NCBI GenBank assembly: GCA_965368405.1
Contig: CBDUMS010000013.1
Span: forward strand, 1 to 51,286
Reading direction: 5' to 3'
DNA from: S012-113 sp965368405
GTDB taxonomy: Bacteria; Bacteroidota; Bacteroidia; Cytophagales; Cyclobacteriaceae
DNA: 51,286 nt
Positions 8,108 through 17,074 of the stretch are shown piece by piece (positions within the stretch are counted from its first letter, which is position 1; each line of letters starts with the position of its first letter). Made by a program: the position numbers and the translations under genes. The notes beneath the pieces were generated by a model that saw nothing but the letters and a program-made list of their open reading frames with translations, was not told the origin of the DNA and did no database searches.

Positions 8108-9043
8108 CTAGTCTCGTCCTTCTAAAAAACTGATATTGCGTTGTATCCCAGCTAGTTTGGCTCGCTTTACTGGTGATTTTTTAAACAATTGTTGAAATAC
8201 ATCTTCGGTTAGCTCTTGCCAGGTATCCTTATTCAATTGCTCAAACTCTGGCGAAGGCAAAAGAGATGGTTCTTCATGCGGCTTCGAGAATTTATTCCAT
8301 GGGCACACATCCTGACAAATGTCACAGCCAAAAACCCAATTCTCGAACTTCTTTTCAGACTCTATGCTAAATTCCGATTTAAGCTCTATCGTATAGTAAG
8401 AAATACATTTGCTTGCATCTATAACGCCTGTTCCTACTATTGCATCCGTAGGACAGGCATCTATACAACGGGTACAACTACCGCAATGGTCCGTAGTCAT
8501 TGGATTATCATAGATTAGGGGAAGATCGATGATTAGCTCAGCTATAAAATAAAAACTGCCTAATTTTTTATTCAAGAGAAGGCTATTCTTCCCAAGCCAG
8601 CCTAAACCAGCCAGCTGTGCCCATTGCCGCTCCATAACTGGGGCCGAATCGACAAATGCTCTGCCAGTAATCTCACCAACCTCTTCTGATATTCTCTGCA
8701 GTAGAGTTTTAAGCTTCCTTTTCAGCACAAAATGGTAGTCTTCGCCATAGGCATACTTTGCCACTTTATACTCCCCTTCTTTGGCTAGATCTTTCTCTGG
8801 GTGGTAATTAAATAAAAGACTTACTACAGATTTCGCTCCTGGCACTAATTTTTTTGGATCAAGTCTTAGGTCAAAATTATTAGCCAGATAACCCATGCGA
8901 CCGTGGTAATCATTCTTAAGCCAGTTCTCAAGTTTGCTCGCCTCTTCCTCAAGAAAGCGGGCTTCGGCGATACCGCATGCCTCAAATCCTAAATCAAGTG
9001 CAAAACGCTTAATAATTGCGGTATGGTGGGCTTTGCGATCCAA
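8108..9043 (-). CDS. queG: Epoxyqueuosine reductase QueG
   Basis: A 311-residue iron-sulfur and cobalamin-dependent enzyme that reduces epoxyqueuosine to queuosine in tRNA. Motifs are the VDSAPVMER region holding the catalytic Asp, the ferredoxin-like CGSCTRCIDACP, the downstream CISYY, and CDICQDVCPWN. Length matches the shorter Bacteroidota QueG rather than the 379-residue E. coli form. No ATG lies near the N-terminus; the start is most likely the TTG at 9043, 12 bases after the ruvB stop. It is therefore probably translated from a ruvB-queG transcript. Confidence 0.93.
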   Translation of the reverse strand: MDRKAHHTAIIKRFALDLGFEACGIAEARFLEEEASKLENWLKNDYHGRMGYLANNFDLRLDPKKLVPGAKSVVSLLFNYHPEKDLAKEGEYKVAKYAYGEDYHFVLKRKLKTLLQRISEEVGEITGRAFVDSAPVMERQWAQLAGLGWLGKNSLLLNKKLGSFYFIAELIIDLPLIYDNPMTTDHCGSCTRCIDACPTDAIVGTGVIDASKCISYYTIELKSEFSIESEKKFENWVFGCDICQDVCPWNKFSKPHEEPSLLPSPEFEQLNKDTWQELTEDVFQQLFKKSPVKRAKLAGIQRNISFLEGRD

Positions 9044-9055
9044 CCAGACAATTTA

Positions 9056-10096
9056 TTATTTAAAAAGACCCAGATTTTGGGCAGGAGGAACAATATTTAA
9101 ATGCTTATAGGCCAATTCTGTAGCCTCTCGGCCGCGAGATGTTCGTTTCAAGTATCCTTCCTGAATTAGAAATGGTTCATATACCTCTTCAATGGTCTCG
9201 GCCTCTTCGCTACAAGCCGTTGCAATGGTAGATAAGCCAACAGGCCCTCCTTTAAATTTTTCGATAATTGTGCTTAGGATTCGATTATCCATTTCATCGA
9301 GTCCGTGTTGGTCAACATTTAAAGCCGTAAGCGCCATATGGGCGATATCTATAGTAATATGACCATCGCCTTTCACATCGGCAAAATCTCGTGTTCTTCG
9401 AAGTAAATTATTAGCAATTCTAGGAGTTCCTCTACTGCGTCTCGAAATTTCAGTTGCTGCAGATTTATCAATAGTGGTATTTAAGATACCCGAAGATCTA
9501 TTGATAATATTCGCTAGTAAGGTGGAATCATAATACTCTAGGCGGGCATTGATTCCAAATCTCGCCCGAAGCGGTGATGTTAGCAATCCTGCACGAGTCG
9601 TAGCGCCTACCAGAGTAAAAGGAGCAAGGCTAATCTGAACACTCCGTGCACTTGGCCCGGAGTCGAGAAGGATATCGATACGATAGTCCTCCATAGCAGA
9701 ATAAAGATATTCCTCTACAATCGGGTTTAAGCGATGAATCTCATCAATAAAAAGGACATCATTCTCTTCGAGGTTAGTTAAAAGACCAGCAAGGTCGCCG
9801 GGTTTATCTAATACAGGACCGGAGGATATCTTTATTGATGAATTAAGTTCGTGCGCAATGATGTGCGATAATGTCGTTTTCCCAAGCCCGGGAGGCCCAT
9901 GCAGTAATACATGATCGAGTGCTTCGCCCCTTCTTTTGGCAGCTTCAACAAAAATTTTAATATTTTCCACTACCTTATCCTGACCACTGAAGTCATCGAA
10001 ACTAATAGGCCTTAAAGCCTTTTCAAATTCGTTTTCTTCTGGAGTCAGGTTTTCTCCATCACCACTGAGGTAATCTTCTCTCATGCTAGCACTCAA
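9056..10096 (-). CDS. ruvB: Holliday junction branch-migration ATPase RuvB
   Basis: A 346-residue hexameric AAA+ motor that drives RuvA-bound Holliday junctions. Visible are the N-terminal LRPISFDDFSGQ segment, Walker A GPPGLGKT (67-74), Walker B DEIH (118-121), sensor 1 GATTRAG, the arginine-finger region SPLRARFG, and a C-terminal winged-helix domain with the GGPVGLSTIA and TSRGREATE motifs. The start could also be the ATG at 10084. It is upstream of queG with a 12-base gap. Confidence 0.97.
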   Translation of the reverse strand: MSASMREDYLSGDGENLTPEENEFEKALRPISFDDFSGQDKVVENIKIFVEAAKRRGEALDHVLLHGPPGLGKTTLSHIIAHELNSSIKISSGPVLDKPGDLAGLLTNLEENDVLFIDEIHRLNPIVEEYLYSAMEDYRIDILLDSGPSARSVQISLAPFTLVGATTRAGLLTSPLRARFGINARLEYYDSTLLANIINRSSGILNTTIDKSAATEISRRSRGTPRIANNLLRRTRDFADVKGDGHITIDIAHMALTALNVDQHGLDEMDNRILSTIIEKFKGGPVGLSTIATACSEEAETIEEVYEPFLIQEGYLKRTSRGREATELAYKHLNIVPPAQNLGLFK

Positions 10097-10171
10097 TTTT
10101 TACTAAAATAGGGATATACCCATAAATTGCCATTGCCTCAATGTAAGTTAATACTATTGAATATTAAAACT

Positions 10172-10179
10172 TACTTTTG
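10172..10179 (+). promoter_or_regulatory. Candidate -7 element (TACTTTTG) before apbE
   Basis: Exact TAnnTTTG match ending 6 bases before the ATG at 10185. No TTG lies at the expected distance (the nearest leaves only 12 bases). If used, the message would be nearly leaderless, or translation would begin at the in-frame ATG at 10203. Confidence 0.35.
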
Positions 10180-10184
10180 CCCCT

Positions 10185-11231
10185 ATGAGCGTAGTAAAGG
10201 AAATGTTTAGCCGCAAAAGGATACTGCCCCTACTATTAATGGTGGCTATAATTATCTATTGGTATTACAAAAAACCTGAACCGCTGATAGCAATCGAGGG
10301 GGTAACTTTCGGAAGCATTACCTACCATATTAAGTATAAAGATTCTGATGATAGAGACTTCAGTGAATCTATCGATTCCTTATTAACGGTATTCAACCAA
10401 TCACTAAGTCATTATATACCCAGTTCCGAACTATCCCTACTCAATAGCTCGTCGGAACCACAGTCCTATAAAAGCCCTTTCCTATACCCGGTTTTAGATG
10501 AAAGCAGGCGAATTTATAACCTGAGTGATGGTGCATATAATCCAGCTATTATGCCATTGGTAAATGCTTGGGGCTTTGGACCAGACGAAACGATCACACC
10601 AGACTCGCTTACCATCGATTCTCTTCTTGCATTTAGCGATTTTAAATTGATCGATTTTGATTTTGATAAAGTTTCAAAACGAGACCCTCGGGTTCAACTG
10701 GATTTTAGCGCCAGTGCTAAGGGCTATGCCATCGATGTTATCGCACATTTTTTGGCTTCAAAGGGAATTCTCCATTATTTCGTAGAAATAGGGGGTGAAG
10801 TTATTTGCAAGGGCACTAATAAGCAAAATCAACCTTGGAAAATAGGGATACTAAGCCCCGAATCAACCTTACTCAACCAGTTTTATGCGGCAACTGTTGG
10901 CATTAGCGATCGCGCCGTTGCAACATCTGCTAACAACTTTAACTATCGTGTAATCGATAATATTAAATATTCGCATACAATAGACCCTGAAACCGGTTAT
11001 CCTGCCCAACGAAGAATTCTAAGTGCTTCGATTTTTGCTCCCGATTGTATGACTGCCGATGCGCTGGCAACAGCATGTATGGTTCTTGATATTGATAAAT
11101 CCAAAGAGATGATTGCACAATTGCAAGAGGTAGATGCGTTCCTGATTTATAGCAAGGATGATGGCAGTATCGCGACCTATATTACCGAAGGAATTAAGCC
11201 AATGTTAACCCTCACTGAACAAACAAATTAG
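10185..11231 (+). CDS. FAD:protein FMN transferase (ApbE family)
   Basis: A 348-residue membrane-anchored ApbE protein: one N-terminal hydrophobic segment (ILPLLLMVAIIIYWYY) and then the flavin-transferase domain. Motifs are DFSASAKGYAID, EIGGEVICKG, YSHTIDPETGYPAQ and DALATACMVL. ApbE uses FAD to attach FMN covalently to Ser/Thr of extracytoplasmic acceptors such as NqrB/C and RnfG-type subunits. No nqr genes are in the window, so its target lies elsewhere. The next gene, a ZIP transporter, starts at the base after this stop codon, which implies co-expression. An in-frame ATG at 10203 is an alternative start. Confidence 0.92.
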   Translation: MSVVKEMFSRKRILPLLLMVAIIIYWYYKKPEPLIAIEGVTFGSITYHIKYKDSDDRDFSESIDSLLTVFNQSLSHYIPSSELSLLNSSSEPQSYKSPFLYPVLDESRRIYNLSDGAYNPAIMPLVNAWGFGPDETITPDSLTIDSLLAFSDFKLIDFDFDKVSKRDPRVQLDFSASAKGYAIDVIAHFLASKGILHYFVEIGGEVICKGTNKQNQPWKIGILSPESTLLNQFYAATVGISDRAVATSANNFNYRVIDNIKYSHTIDPETGYPAQRRILSASIFAPDCMTADALATACMVLDIDKSKEMIAQLQEVDAFLIYSKDDGSIATYITEGIKPMLTLTEQTN

Positions 11232-11960
11232 ATGTGGTTTAACATAACTATATTATTCGTTGCAGCTATTACAGGCGGTGCCCTGGCCTACTACTATCGT
11301 TCGATGGAAAAGTTTTCTTTCGATCTCCCGTTGATTTTTGCCGGAGCCTATCTTTTCGGAATAACCATAGTCCACGTTCTGCCGGAACTATTTGCAACAA
11401 CGACGCTACCCTTGCGCGCTGGTATTTTCGTTTTGGTTGGGTTCTATCTACAGCAGATGCTTGAATTCCTGACCTCAGGCGTAGAGCATGGTCATCTTCA
11501 TAAGCCAAGCGACGACCATAGCCATCGGTCTAGTATGGCTTTTTCCTTAATACTCGGCTTATCAATTCACTCTTTTCTGGAAGGGAGTTTACTTGGGCAC
11601 CCTACAGAAACAGCGAATGAAAGCACTTGGCCATTACTCTTGGGCATCCTATTACATAAAATGCCTGCAGCCTTCGCCATGATGACCATTCTGGTATGTC
11701 AGTATAAAAAGTCGAAAATGTCATGGGTGTTCCTCTTTATTTTTGCAGCCGCTTCTCCTTTAGGCGTTTTGTTTAGTGAAAATATTTCGCTTGGCCCCGT
11801 CGCAGGAGAAGTTCTGTTTGCTCTTGTGAGCGGCAGCTTTCTCCACATCTCTACAACCATCGTATTTGAGTCCAGCCCACAGCATAAATTTAAAATTAGC
11901 CGCATTGCCATTAGTATTTTAGGCGCAGTTCTTGCTATTTTGGTACAGTTGATTCAGTAA
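11232..11960 (+). CDS. ZIP-family divalent metal transporter
   Basis: A 242-residue inner-membrane protein with about seven hydrophobic helices. ZIP features are HVLPELF in TM2, a His-rich cytoplasmic loop EHGHLHKPSDDHSHRS between TM3 and TM4, HSFLEG in TM4 and HKMPAAFAM in TM5, which hold the metal-coordinating residues of this family. It likely imports Zn or Fe. It abuts apbE without a gap and precedes acs by 21 bases, so the three genes may share a transcript. The link to flavinylation is unclear: ApbE needs a divalent cation, but a functional connection is inference. Confidence 0.85.
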   Translation: MWFNITILFVAAITGGALAYYYRSMEKFSFDLPLIFAGAYLFGITIVHVLPELFATTTLPLRAGIFVLVGFYLQQMLEFLTSGVEHGHLHKPSDDHSHRSSMAFSLILGLSIHSFLEGSLLGHPTETANESTWPLLLGILLHKMPAAFAMMTILVCQYKKSKMSWVFLFIFAAASPLGVLFSENISLGPVAGEVLFALVSGSFLHISTTIVFESSPQHKFKISRIAISILGAVLAILVQLIQ

Positions 11961-11981
11961 TCATCTTACCAAATTCCGACC

Positions 11982-13880
11982 ATGAGCATAAAAATTCAAA
12001 CGCTGGCTGGCTACATTCACGAGTACCAAAAAAGTGTCTTGCAACCCGATCAGTTTTGGTCTAGAGTAGCCGAAACCTTTCATTGGAAAAAACCCTGGAG
12101 TGATGTGGTACGCTGGAATTTTACTGAGCCAAGTGTAGAATGGTTTGTTGGAGGCAAGCTAAATATTACCGAGAATATTCTCGATCGCCATTTATTTACA
12201 CAGGGTGACCAGACGGCCATCATATGGGAACCAAACGATCCGGCCGAATCATCTATCAAACTTACCTATCGGGATCTATACGAGAAAGTAAACGAATTCG
12301 CTAATGCCTTGAAAGAAGAGGGCGTGACCAAAGGAGATCGGGTAGTGATTTATATGCCAATGACTCCGGAAGCGGCTATTGCAATGTTGGCTTGTGCGAG
12401 AATTGGCGCTGTACATTCAGTAGTGTTTGCCGGGTTTTCTTCTACGGCCCTTGCCGATCGAATTAACGACTGCTCAGCGAAGGTTGTGCTAACGGCCGAT
12501 GAAAACTTTCGTGGCGCAAAAGTAGTACCAGTAAAAGCAGTTGTAGATGAAGCTGTTGAGCAATGTAAGAGTATAGAAAAGGTTATAGTTCTACAGCGGA
12601 GCGGCGGTCCTGTAGTAATGAAAGATGGCAGGGATCTTTGGTGGCACGATGTAATCGAAGGGCAGTCGACCGAATGCGAGGCCGAGGCGATGGATTCTGA
12701 AGATTTACTCTTTATCCTATATACTTCTGGTTCTACAGGAAAACCCAAAGGTGTAGTACATACTTGCGGTGGGTATATGGTTTACACACAGTTCTCTTTC
12801 GAAAATGTATTTCAATATACCAAAGGTGATATTTATTGGTGCACAGCCGATATAGGATGGATAACCGGACACTCTTATATTGTTTATGGGCCACTTCTAG
12901 CCGGAGCAACTAGTGTGATGTTTGAAGGTGTTCCTACATTTCCCGATGCCGGCAGGTTCTGGGACGTTGTAGATAAGCATAAGGTAAATCAGTTTTACAC
13001 GGCTCCTACCGCTATTAGGGCTTTAGAGGCATACGGCTTAGAGCCAATAAAAGGGAAAGACTTAAGCTCCCTAAAAGTGCTGGGCACAGTAGGCGAGCCG
13101 ATAAACGAAGAAGCATGGCATTGGTATCATGATCATATTGGGAAAGGCAAATGCCCGATAGTAGATACCTGGTGGCAAACCGAGACGGGAGGAATATTGC
13201 TATCTCCTCTTGCCGGAATTACCCCAACTAAACCGGCCTATGCTACTCTGCCGCTACCGGGCATTCAACCTATAATAGTCGATTCCGAAGGAAAAGAACT
13301 TAAGGGGAACAGTGTTGAAGGAAACTTATGTATTAAATATCCATGGCCCTCTATGCTACGCACAACATACGGCGATCATCAGCGATGCCACGACACCTAC
13401 TTTAGTCAATATCCCGGGATGTACTTTACCGGAGATGGCGTAAAACGCGATGAAGATGGTTACTACAGAATCTTAGGAAGAGTAGATGACGTTATTAATG
13501 TGTCTGGCCATAGGATGGGAACAGCAGAAGTTGAAAATGCCATTAATGAACACCCCAAGGTAATCGAATCGGCGGTAGTAGGGTACCCACATAATATTAA
13601 AGGGCAAGGCATTTATGCCTTTGTAATTGCCGATATGGAAGGCCGTTCCGAGGAGAGCTTAGTGAACGAAATTAGAACTACGGTTACAAAAATTATTGGA
13701 CCAATAGCTAAACCCGATAAAATTCAGATTGTACCCGGACTACCAAAAACCAGATCAGGTAAGATTATGCGCCGCATTCTGCGCAAGATAGGCGAAGGTG
13801 TTACCGATGATTTTGGAGATACTTCTACCTTATTAGACCCATCGGTTGTTGATCAAATTATTGAGGGAAGCAAATTGTAA
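11982..13880 (+). CDS. acs: Acetyl-CoA synthetase (acetate--CoA ligase)
   Basis: A 632-residue AMP-forming synthetase that makes acetyl-CoA from acetate, ATP and CoA in the cytoplasm. Features are the N-terminal ACAS segment (FWSRVAETFHWKKPW), the P-loop YTSGSTGKPKG at about residue 247, DTWWQTETGG, the hinge motif YRILGRVDDVINVSGHR and the C-terminal TRSGKIMRRILRK, whose Lys is the residue usually acetylated to switch the enzyme off. Length is standard. It follows the ZIP gene by 21 bases. Confidence 0.97.
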   Translation: MSIKIQTLAGYIHEYQKSVLQPDQFWSRVAETFHWKKPWSDVVRWNFTEPSVEWFVGGKLNITENILDRHLFTQGDQTAIIWEPNDPAESSIKLTYRDLYEKVNEFANALKEEGVTKGDRVVIYMPMTPEAAIAMLACARIGAVHSVVFAGFSSTALADRINDCSAKVVLTADENFRGAKVVPVKAVVDEAVEQCKSIEKVIVLQRSGGPVVMKDGRDLWWHDVIEGQSTECEAEAMDSEDLLFILYTSGSTGKPKGVVHTCGGYMVYTQFSFENVFQYTKGDIYWCTADIGWITGHSYIVYGPLLAGATSVMFEGVPTFPDAGRFWDVVDKHKVNQFYTAPTAIRALEAYGLEPIKGKDLSSLKVLGTVGEPINEEAWHWYHDHIGKGKCPIVDTWWQTETGGILLSPLAGITPTKPAYATLPLPGIQPIIVDSEGKELKGNSVEGNLCIKYPWPSMLRTTYGDHQRCHDTYFSQYPGMYFTGDGVKRDEDGYYRILGRVDDVINVSGHRMGTAEVENAINEHPKVIESAVVGYPHNIKGQGIYAFVIADMEGRSEESLVNEIRTTVTKIIGPIAKPDKIQIVPGLPKTRSGKIMRRILRKIGEGVTDDFGDTSTLLDPSVVDQIIEGSKL

Positions 13881-13914
13881 TTTAATATGAATATTTAACA
13901 CAAAAATGGCTTGA

Positions 13915-14112
13915 ATGGCAGCTTACAGCATAATTTTTAATGGCTATGCAGCAAATAGGTCGGTTTATCGCAAACAAGAAATTAGGATTGACACGCCCTA
14001 TAATTGGAGCAGAAATAAACTAGAAGCAGAAAATGTAATGTTTCTTGTGCATAAAAAGCTACATGAACATTTTGGTCGCTATGAAATCCTGAATATTGAA
14101 AAGATAGGTTAG
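13915..14112 (+). CDS. Small hypothetical protein (65 aa)
   Basis: A 65-residue basic protein with no membrane segment. It has a short beta-rich start (AAYSIIFNGYAANRSVYRKQE), then IRIDTPYNWSRNKLEAENVMF and an amphipathic C-terminal helix. It lies 34 bases after acs on the same strand and ends exactly where the convergent DUF3052 gene ends. An upstream ATG at 13906 runs immediately into TGA, so the ATG at 13915 is the start. No family is recognised; the clean spacing supports it being real. Confidence 0.55.
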   Translation: MAAYSIIFNGYAANRSVYRKQEIRIDTPYNWSRNKLEAENVMFLVHKKLHEHFGRYEILNIEKIG

Positions 14113-14529
14113 CTAACGATCTTTTAATCGATAAACGAATTTGAGGCCACTCCAATTTTCGTCTATTGCAGCAATTTTTACATCCACCAAGCCAATATTC
14201 AAGATATAATTGCGAATAAAGTCACGGTTTAGGTCTGTTGGTATTTTCGATACCCCTTTTGGCCAGCAAATCCAAAGCATCCCGTCTTTCTTTAAACACG
14301 TTAAAAAATCACCGAGATTCTTCTCTAGTTCTGTTTGTGAGCGAGCGAAGTGGATTATAAAATCGGCAGAGGCATACTCGAAACCCGCAAGTACATTAAG
14401 TTTATCAATTATCGGGGTGATCAGACCCTCAAAACCATCGATGGTTTGGTGAAAAAGACAGGAATCGCCAGCTTTTAATCCTAGCTTCTGGAATAATGGT
14501 GGTTTTGAATAACCTTCGTTACCACTCAT
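14113..14529 (-). CDS. DUF3052-family protein
   Basis: A 138-residue cytoplasmic protein matching the DUF3052 pattern: an N-terminal GYSKPPLFQKLGLKAGD, a central segment DFIIHFARSQTELE, then MLWICWPKGVSKIPTDLN and the C-terminal GLVDVKIAAIDENWSGLKFVYR. The fold looks like a reduced Rossmann/methyltransferase-like domain without an obvious SAM site. Function is not established. Its start overlaps the stop of the GyrI-like gene by 4 bases (ATGA), so the two are translationally coupled. Confidence 0.85.
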   Translation of the reverse strand: MSGNEGYSKPPLFQKLGLKAGDSCLFHQTIDGFEGLITPIIDKLNVLAGFEYASADFIIHFARSQTELEKNLGDFLTCLKKDGMLWICWPKGVSKIPTDLNRDFIRNYILNIGLVDVKIAAIDENWSGLKFVYRLKDR

Positions 14530-15017
14530 TGTCTCGGTTTTATCGGGATAAAAATCAACTCTTCAGAATTTTCATTTTCCGGGCCAAGGTATTTATCTCC
14601 CATAACCTCAAACTGCGGCCGGTTGTCAAATAAATAATCAGATTTCGGTAGCCATTGACCAAAAATGTTATTGAGGGTTTTGTGGAAATCGGAACTGAGC
14701 CCAGTATGAGTGAAAACTGCATACAAACCCGATGGAATTTCCAATGACTCCATTCCACTGGGAATGTCATGAAGCACATCTACTTCAACTGCTGCCCACT
14801 TATCAAATTCTGTGGTAGGTGTAAATGATTCGAAATCTGTATCATCTGGGTAACACTGCACCGAATAGTAGACTCCTTCCACTCGACTATTCACTTCCTT
14901 ATGCTGTGGCATAAAAGACTTCCATAGCCGCTCCGTATCCAATGTAATTAACGAGGTTTTTATCCTTAGACCAACGAGTAAAGTAGCTTCTCTTTCTAGG
15001 ATTTTAGGTAAGATCAT
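14526..15017 (-). CDS. GyrI-like small-molecule-binding protein
   Basis: A 163-residue single-domain protein of the GyrI/AraC effector-binding (SOUL-like) superfamily. Signs are the N-terminal ILEREATLLVGLRIKTSL, the central VYYSVQCYPDD, WAAVEVD and IPSGLYAVFTHTG strands, and the C-terminal YLGPENENSEELIFIPI. No DNA-binding domain is present. Such proteins bind small hydrophobic ligands or xenobiotics; some hydrolyse them. It is coupled by 4-base overlap to the DUF3052 gene. Confidence 0.8.
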   Translation of the reverse strand: MILPKILEREATLLVGLRIKTSLITLDTERLWKSFMPQHKEVNSRVEGVYYSVQCYPDDTDFESFTPTTEFDKWAAVEVDVLHDIPSGMESLEIPSGLYAVFTHTGLSSDFHKTLNNIFGQWLPKSDYLFDNRPQFEVMGDKYLGPENENSEELIFIPIKPRQ

Positions 15018-15033
15018 TCGGCTTAAATATAAA

Positions 15034-15055
15034 GAGCTCTCCTTGCGAAGAGCTC
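15034..15055 (-). terminator. Weak hairpin terminator after the RDD gene
   Basis: Seven-base-pair perfect stem GAGCTCT/AGAGCTC with an 8-base loop, followed on the minus strand by TTTATATTT. It lies 24 bases after the RDD stop and 17 bases before the GyrI-like start. The imperfect T-run makes this a moderate call. Confidence 0.5.
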
Positions 15056-15078
15056 CTTGAATATTATTTTTTTTAAGG

Positions 15079-15666
15079 TTATTGAATATCTGATTTGTTG
15101 TAAACAGCCGTCTTTGCTATCATATCATGAAAGGCTTGCCGTTTGTCTGCAAGAACGAAAAAGCATCCAATAAAGACTGCAAAGCCCAAAATGCCTCCCA
15201 CCGAGCTAATAAATGCTACTCCGGTAAGGCCTGCGATTAAGGCCATTATGGTGCCAATATATTTAATTACTGCTCGAGTTATTAATGTCCCCGAAGATGC
15301 CGCAGAGCCCATGTCAGTGCCATTTTTAATACCAAGAATCATTTTACCAAGGGTTTGTCCGGTGAATGCTTCAATTAACATAATGACCAATAAAATTAAA
15401 TACATGCCGGCAACGGTACCTAAAGCACCACCAATCATTCCGGCGAGACCCGCTCCTCCCATGGCTTCGGCTTCACCCATCCCTTGGCCCATTTCTTCAG
15501 CAAAAAACAAAGCTGCTAAACTAGCCCCTGCAAACATTCCAATAACACCACCGAGTATTCCAGAAATAACTAGATCCAGTAAATATGCACCCAATCTGCG
15601 GCCAAAGCCAATACGCTCCGGGGCGGTTCGCTCATCCGATTCGATATTTATTTGTGTTTCTTCCAT
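15079..15666 (-). CDS. RDD-family membrane protein
   Basis: A 195-residue inner-membrane protein. The RDD signature is visible as GRRLGAYLLDLVI near residues 22-34, with the Arg and Asp that name the family, and later GQTLGKMILGIKN. About four Gly/Ala-rich hydrophobic helices follow, and a conserved-looking C-terminal DKRQAFHDMIAKTAVY closes the domain. RDD proteins have been implicated in ion exchange or transport in a few cases, but most are uncharacterised. It is monocistronic on the minus strand, divergent from the PFK gene. Confidence 0.88.
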   Translation of the reverse strand: MEETQINIESDERTAPERIGFGRRLGAYLLDLVISGILGGVIGMFAGASLAALFFAEEMGQGMGEAEAMGGAGLAGMIGGALGTVAGMYLILLVIMLIEAFTGQTLGKMILGIKNGTDMGSAASSGTLITRAVIKYIGTIMALIAGLTGVAFISSVGGILGFAVFIGCFFVLADKRQAFHDMIAKTAVYNKSDIQ

Positions 15667-15847
15667 AATTATAAGTTTAGGTTAAAGAAGTTTAAACGAA
15701 CAAAATACATTTTTTAGATTTTTATTCCAAATAATGTCACTTGAAGAAGAAGAGATCTCAGTATAAACTATAGAAAATTAAAGCATAATATTTCTTACAG
15801 ACGTATCTTAGTCAGAGCAAAAAATAACGCCGAAAGAGGTAGTAATA

Positions 15848-17074
15848 ATGAAAAAATCAGTACTTGTAATATGTGGTGGAGGTCCTGCACCCGGAATAAA
15901 TACCGTAATAGGAACCATTGTAAAAGTCTTTCTGGAAGAAGATTATAAAGTTTATGGGGTTCATGAAGGATACAAAGGTCTTTTCTCGAAGGAGCCTAAA
16001 GTAAAGGAGTTTAGCTTCGATCATGCCGACGGCATTTATCGCCGTGGAGGATCGACACTAACAATGAGTCGATTTAAACCCAAAGACGCTGATTTTAATG
16101 CCAATATTTTTAAAGAGTATAATGTAAAGCTTTTGGTAACTATAGGTGGTGATGATACTGCAAGTACTGCTAATCGGATTACTGCCTTCTTAAAAAAGAA
16201 CAAGGTTGATGTAAAGAATATCCATGTTCCCAAAACTATTGATAACGATTTACCTCTGCCAGGCAACAATCCTACATTTGGGTTCAACTCTGCTAAGGAC
16301 GAGGGCGTTAAAATAAGTAATACGGTATACGAAGATGCTCGAACCAGTCATAATTGGTTTGTGCTCTCTACCATGGGCAGATCTGCAGGCCATCTCGCAT
16401 TTGGCATTGCTTCGGCTTGTCATTTGCCAATGATGATTATCCCAGAAATGTTTAATAAGACCAAGCCAACGCTCGATAAAATCATAAAGCTTATTATCTC
16501 ATCAATGATAAAAAGAAAGTTGATGGGCATTGACTATGGGGTAGCTCTGGTAAGTGAAGGTGTTTTTCATGTTATTGATGAAGAAGAACTTAAAACATCC
16601 GGTATATTCTTCACTTACGACGAACATGGTCATCCAGAGTTAGGGAATGTTAGTAAGTCGAATATTTTTAACGTGCTCGTGCAAGACAGACTAAAAACCC
16701 TTGGTCTGGATATTAAGAGTCGGCCAGTAGAGCTCGGCTATGAATTACGATGTGGTCACCCTACCGGATTCGACCTTTCCTTATGCACGCTGCTTGGAAT
16801 AGGCGTAAAGAAGCTTTTCGATGAAGGTATTTCTGGTTGTATCGTAACAACAGATGCCAAGGGAGAAATCACTCCAATGTACTTAGCCGATTTCGAAAAT
16901 GAAAATGGCGTAATCCCTCCAAGGTTAGTTGATATCGATTCGCAGATTTCGAAGTTATACTTCCAAAATCTCCATTATATAGGTAAAAGCGACTATAAAA
17001 AGGCCTCAGCATTCCTCGAAAAACCAGAGGAATACGATTTTAACAATATTCTAGGCTGGGAAAGCGAATTATAA
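15848..17074 (+). CDS. 6-phosphofructokinase, probably pyrophosphate-dependent
   Basis: A 408-residue phosphofructokinase acting in the cytoplasm on fructose 6-phosphate. The N-terminal nucleotide site reads GGGPAPGIN. The donor-determining residues are GGDDT (100-104, with Asp103 where ATP enzymes have Gly) and PKTIDND (128-134, with Lys129 where ATP enzymes have Gly). From the known family structures both substitutions favour PPi over ATP, so the enzyme is probably reversible. The upstream sequence AAGAGG, 9 bases before the ATG, is one of the few Shine-Dalgarno-like sites here. The gene ends exactly at the base before the convergent GH3 gene's end. Confidence 0.92.
   Translation: MKKSVLVICGGGPAPGINTVIGTIVKVFLEEDYKVYGVHEGYKGLFSKEPKVKEFSFDHADGIYRRGGSTLTMSRFKPKDADFNANIFKEYNVKLLVTIGGDDTASTANRITAFLKKNKVDVKNIHVPKTIDNDLPLPGNNPTFGFNSAKDEGVKISNTVYEDARTSHNWFVLSTMGRSAGHLAFGIASACHLPMMIIPEMFNKTKPTLDKIIKLIISSMIKRKLMGIDYGVALVSEGVFHVIDEEELKTSGIFFTYDEHGHPELGNVSKSNIFNVLVQDRLKTLGLDIKSRPVELGYELRCGHPTGFDLSLCTLLGIGVKKLFDEGISGCIVTTDAKGEITPMYLADFENENGVIPPRLVDIDSQISKLYFQNLHYIGKSDYKKASAFLEKPEEYDFNNILGWESEL

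Noticed and set aside
12350..12748. A 132-residue open frame on the minus strand inside acs
   Set aside because: Fully inside acs and composed of Ser/Thr/Ala runs produced by the opposite coding strand.
15143..15685. A 180-residue open frame opposite the RDD gene
   Set aside because: It is antisense to a well-supported RDD membrane protein; its Pro/Ile/Ala-rich composition is the mirror of Gly/Ala/Ile codons on the other strand.
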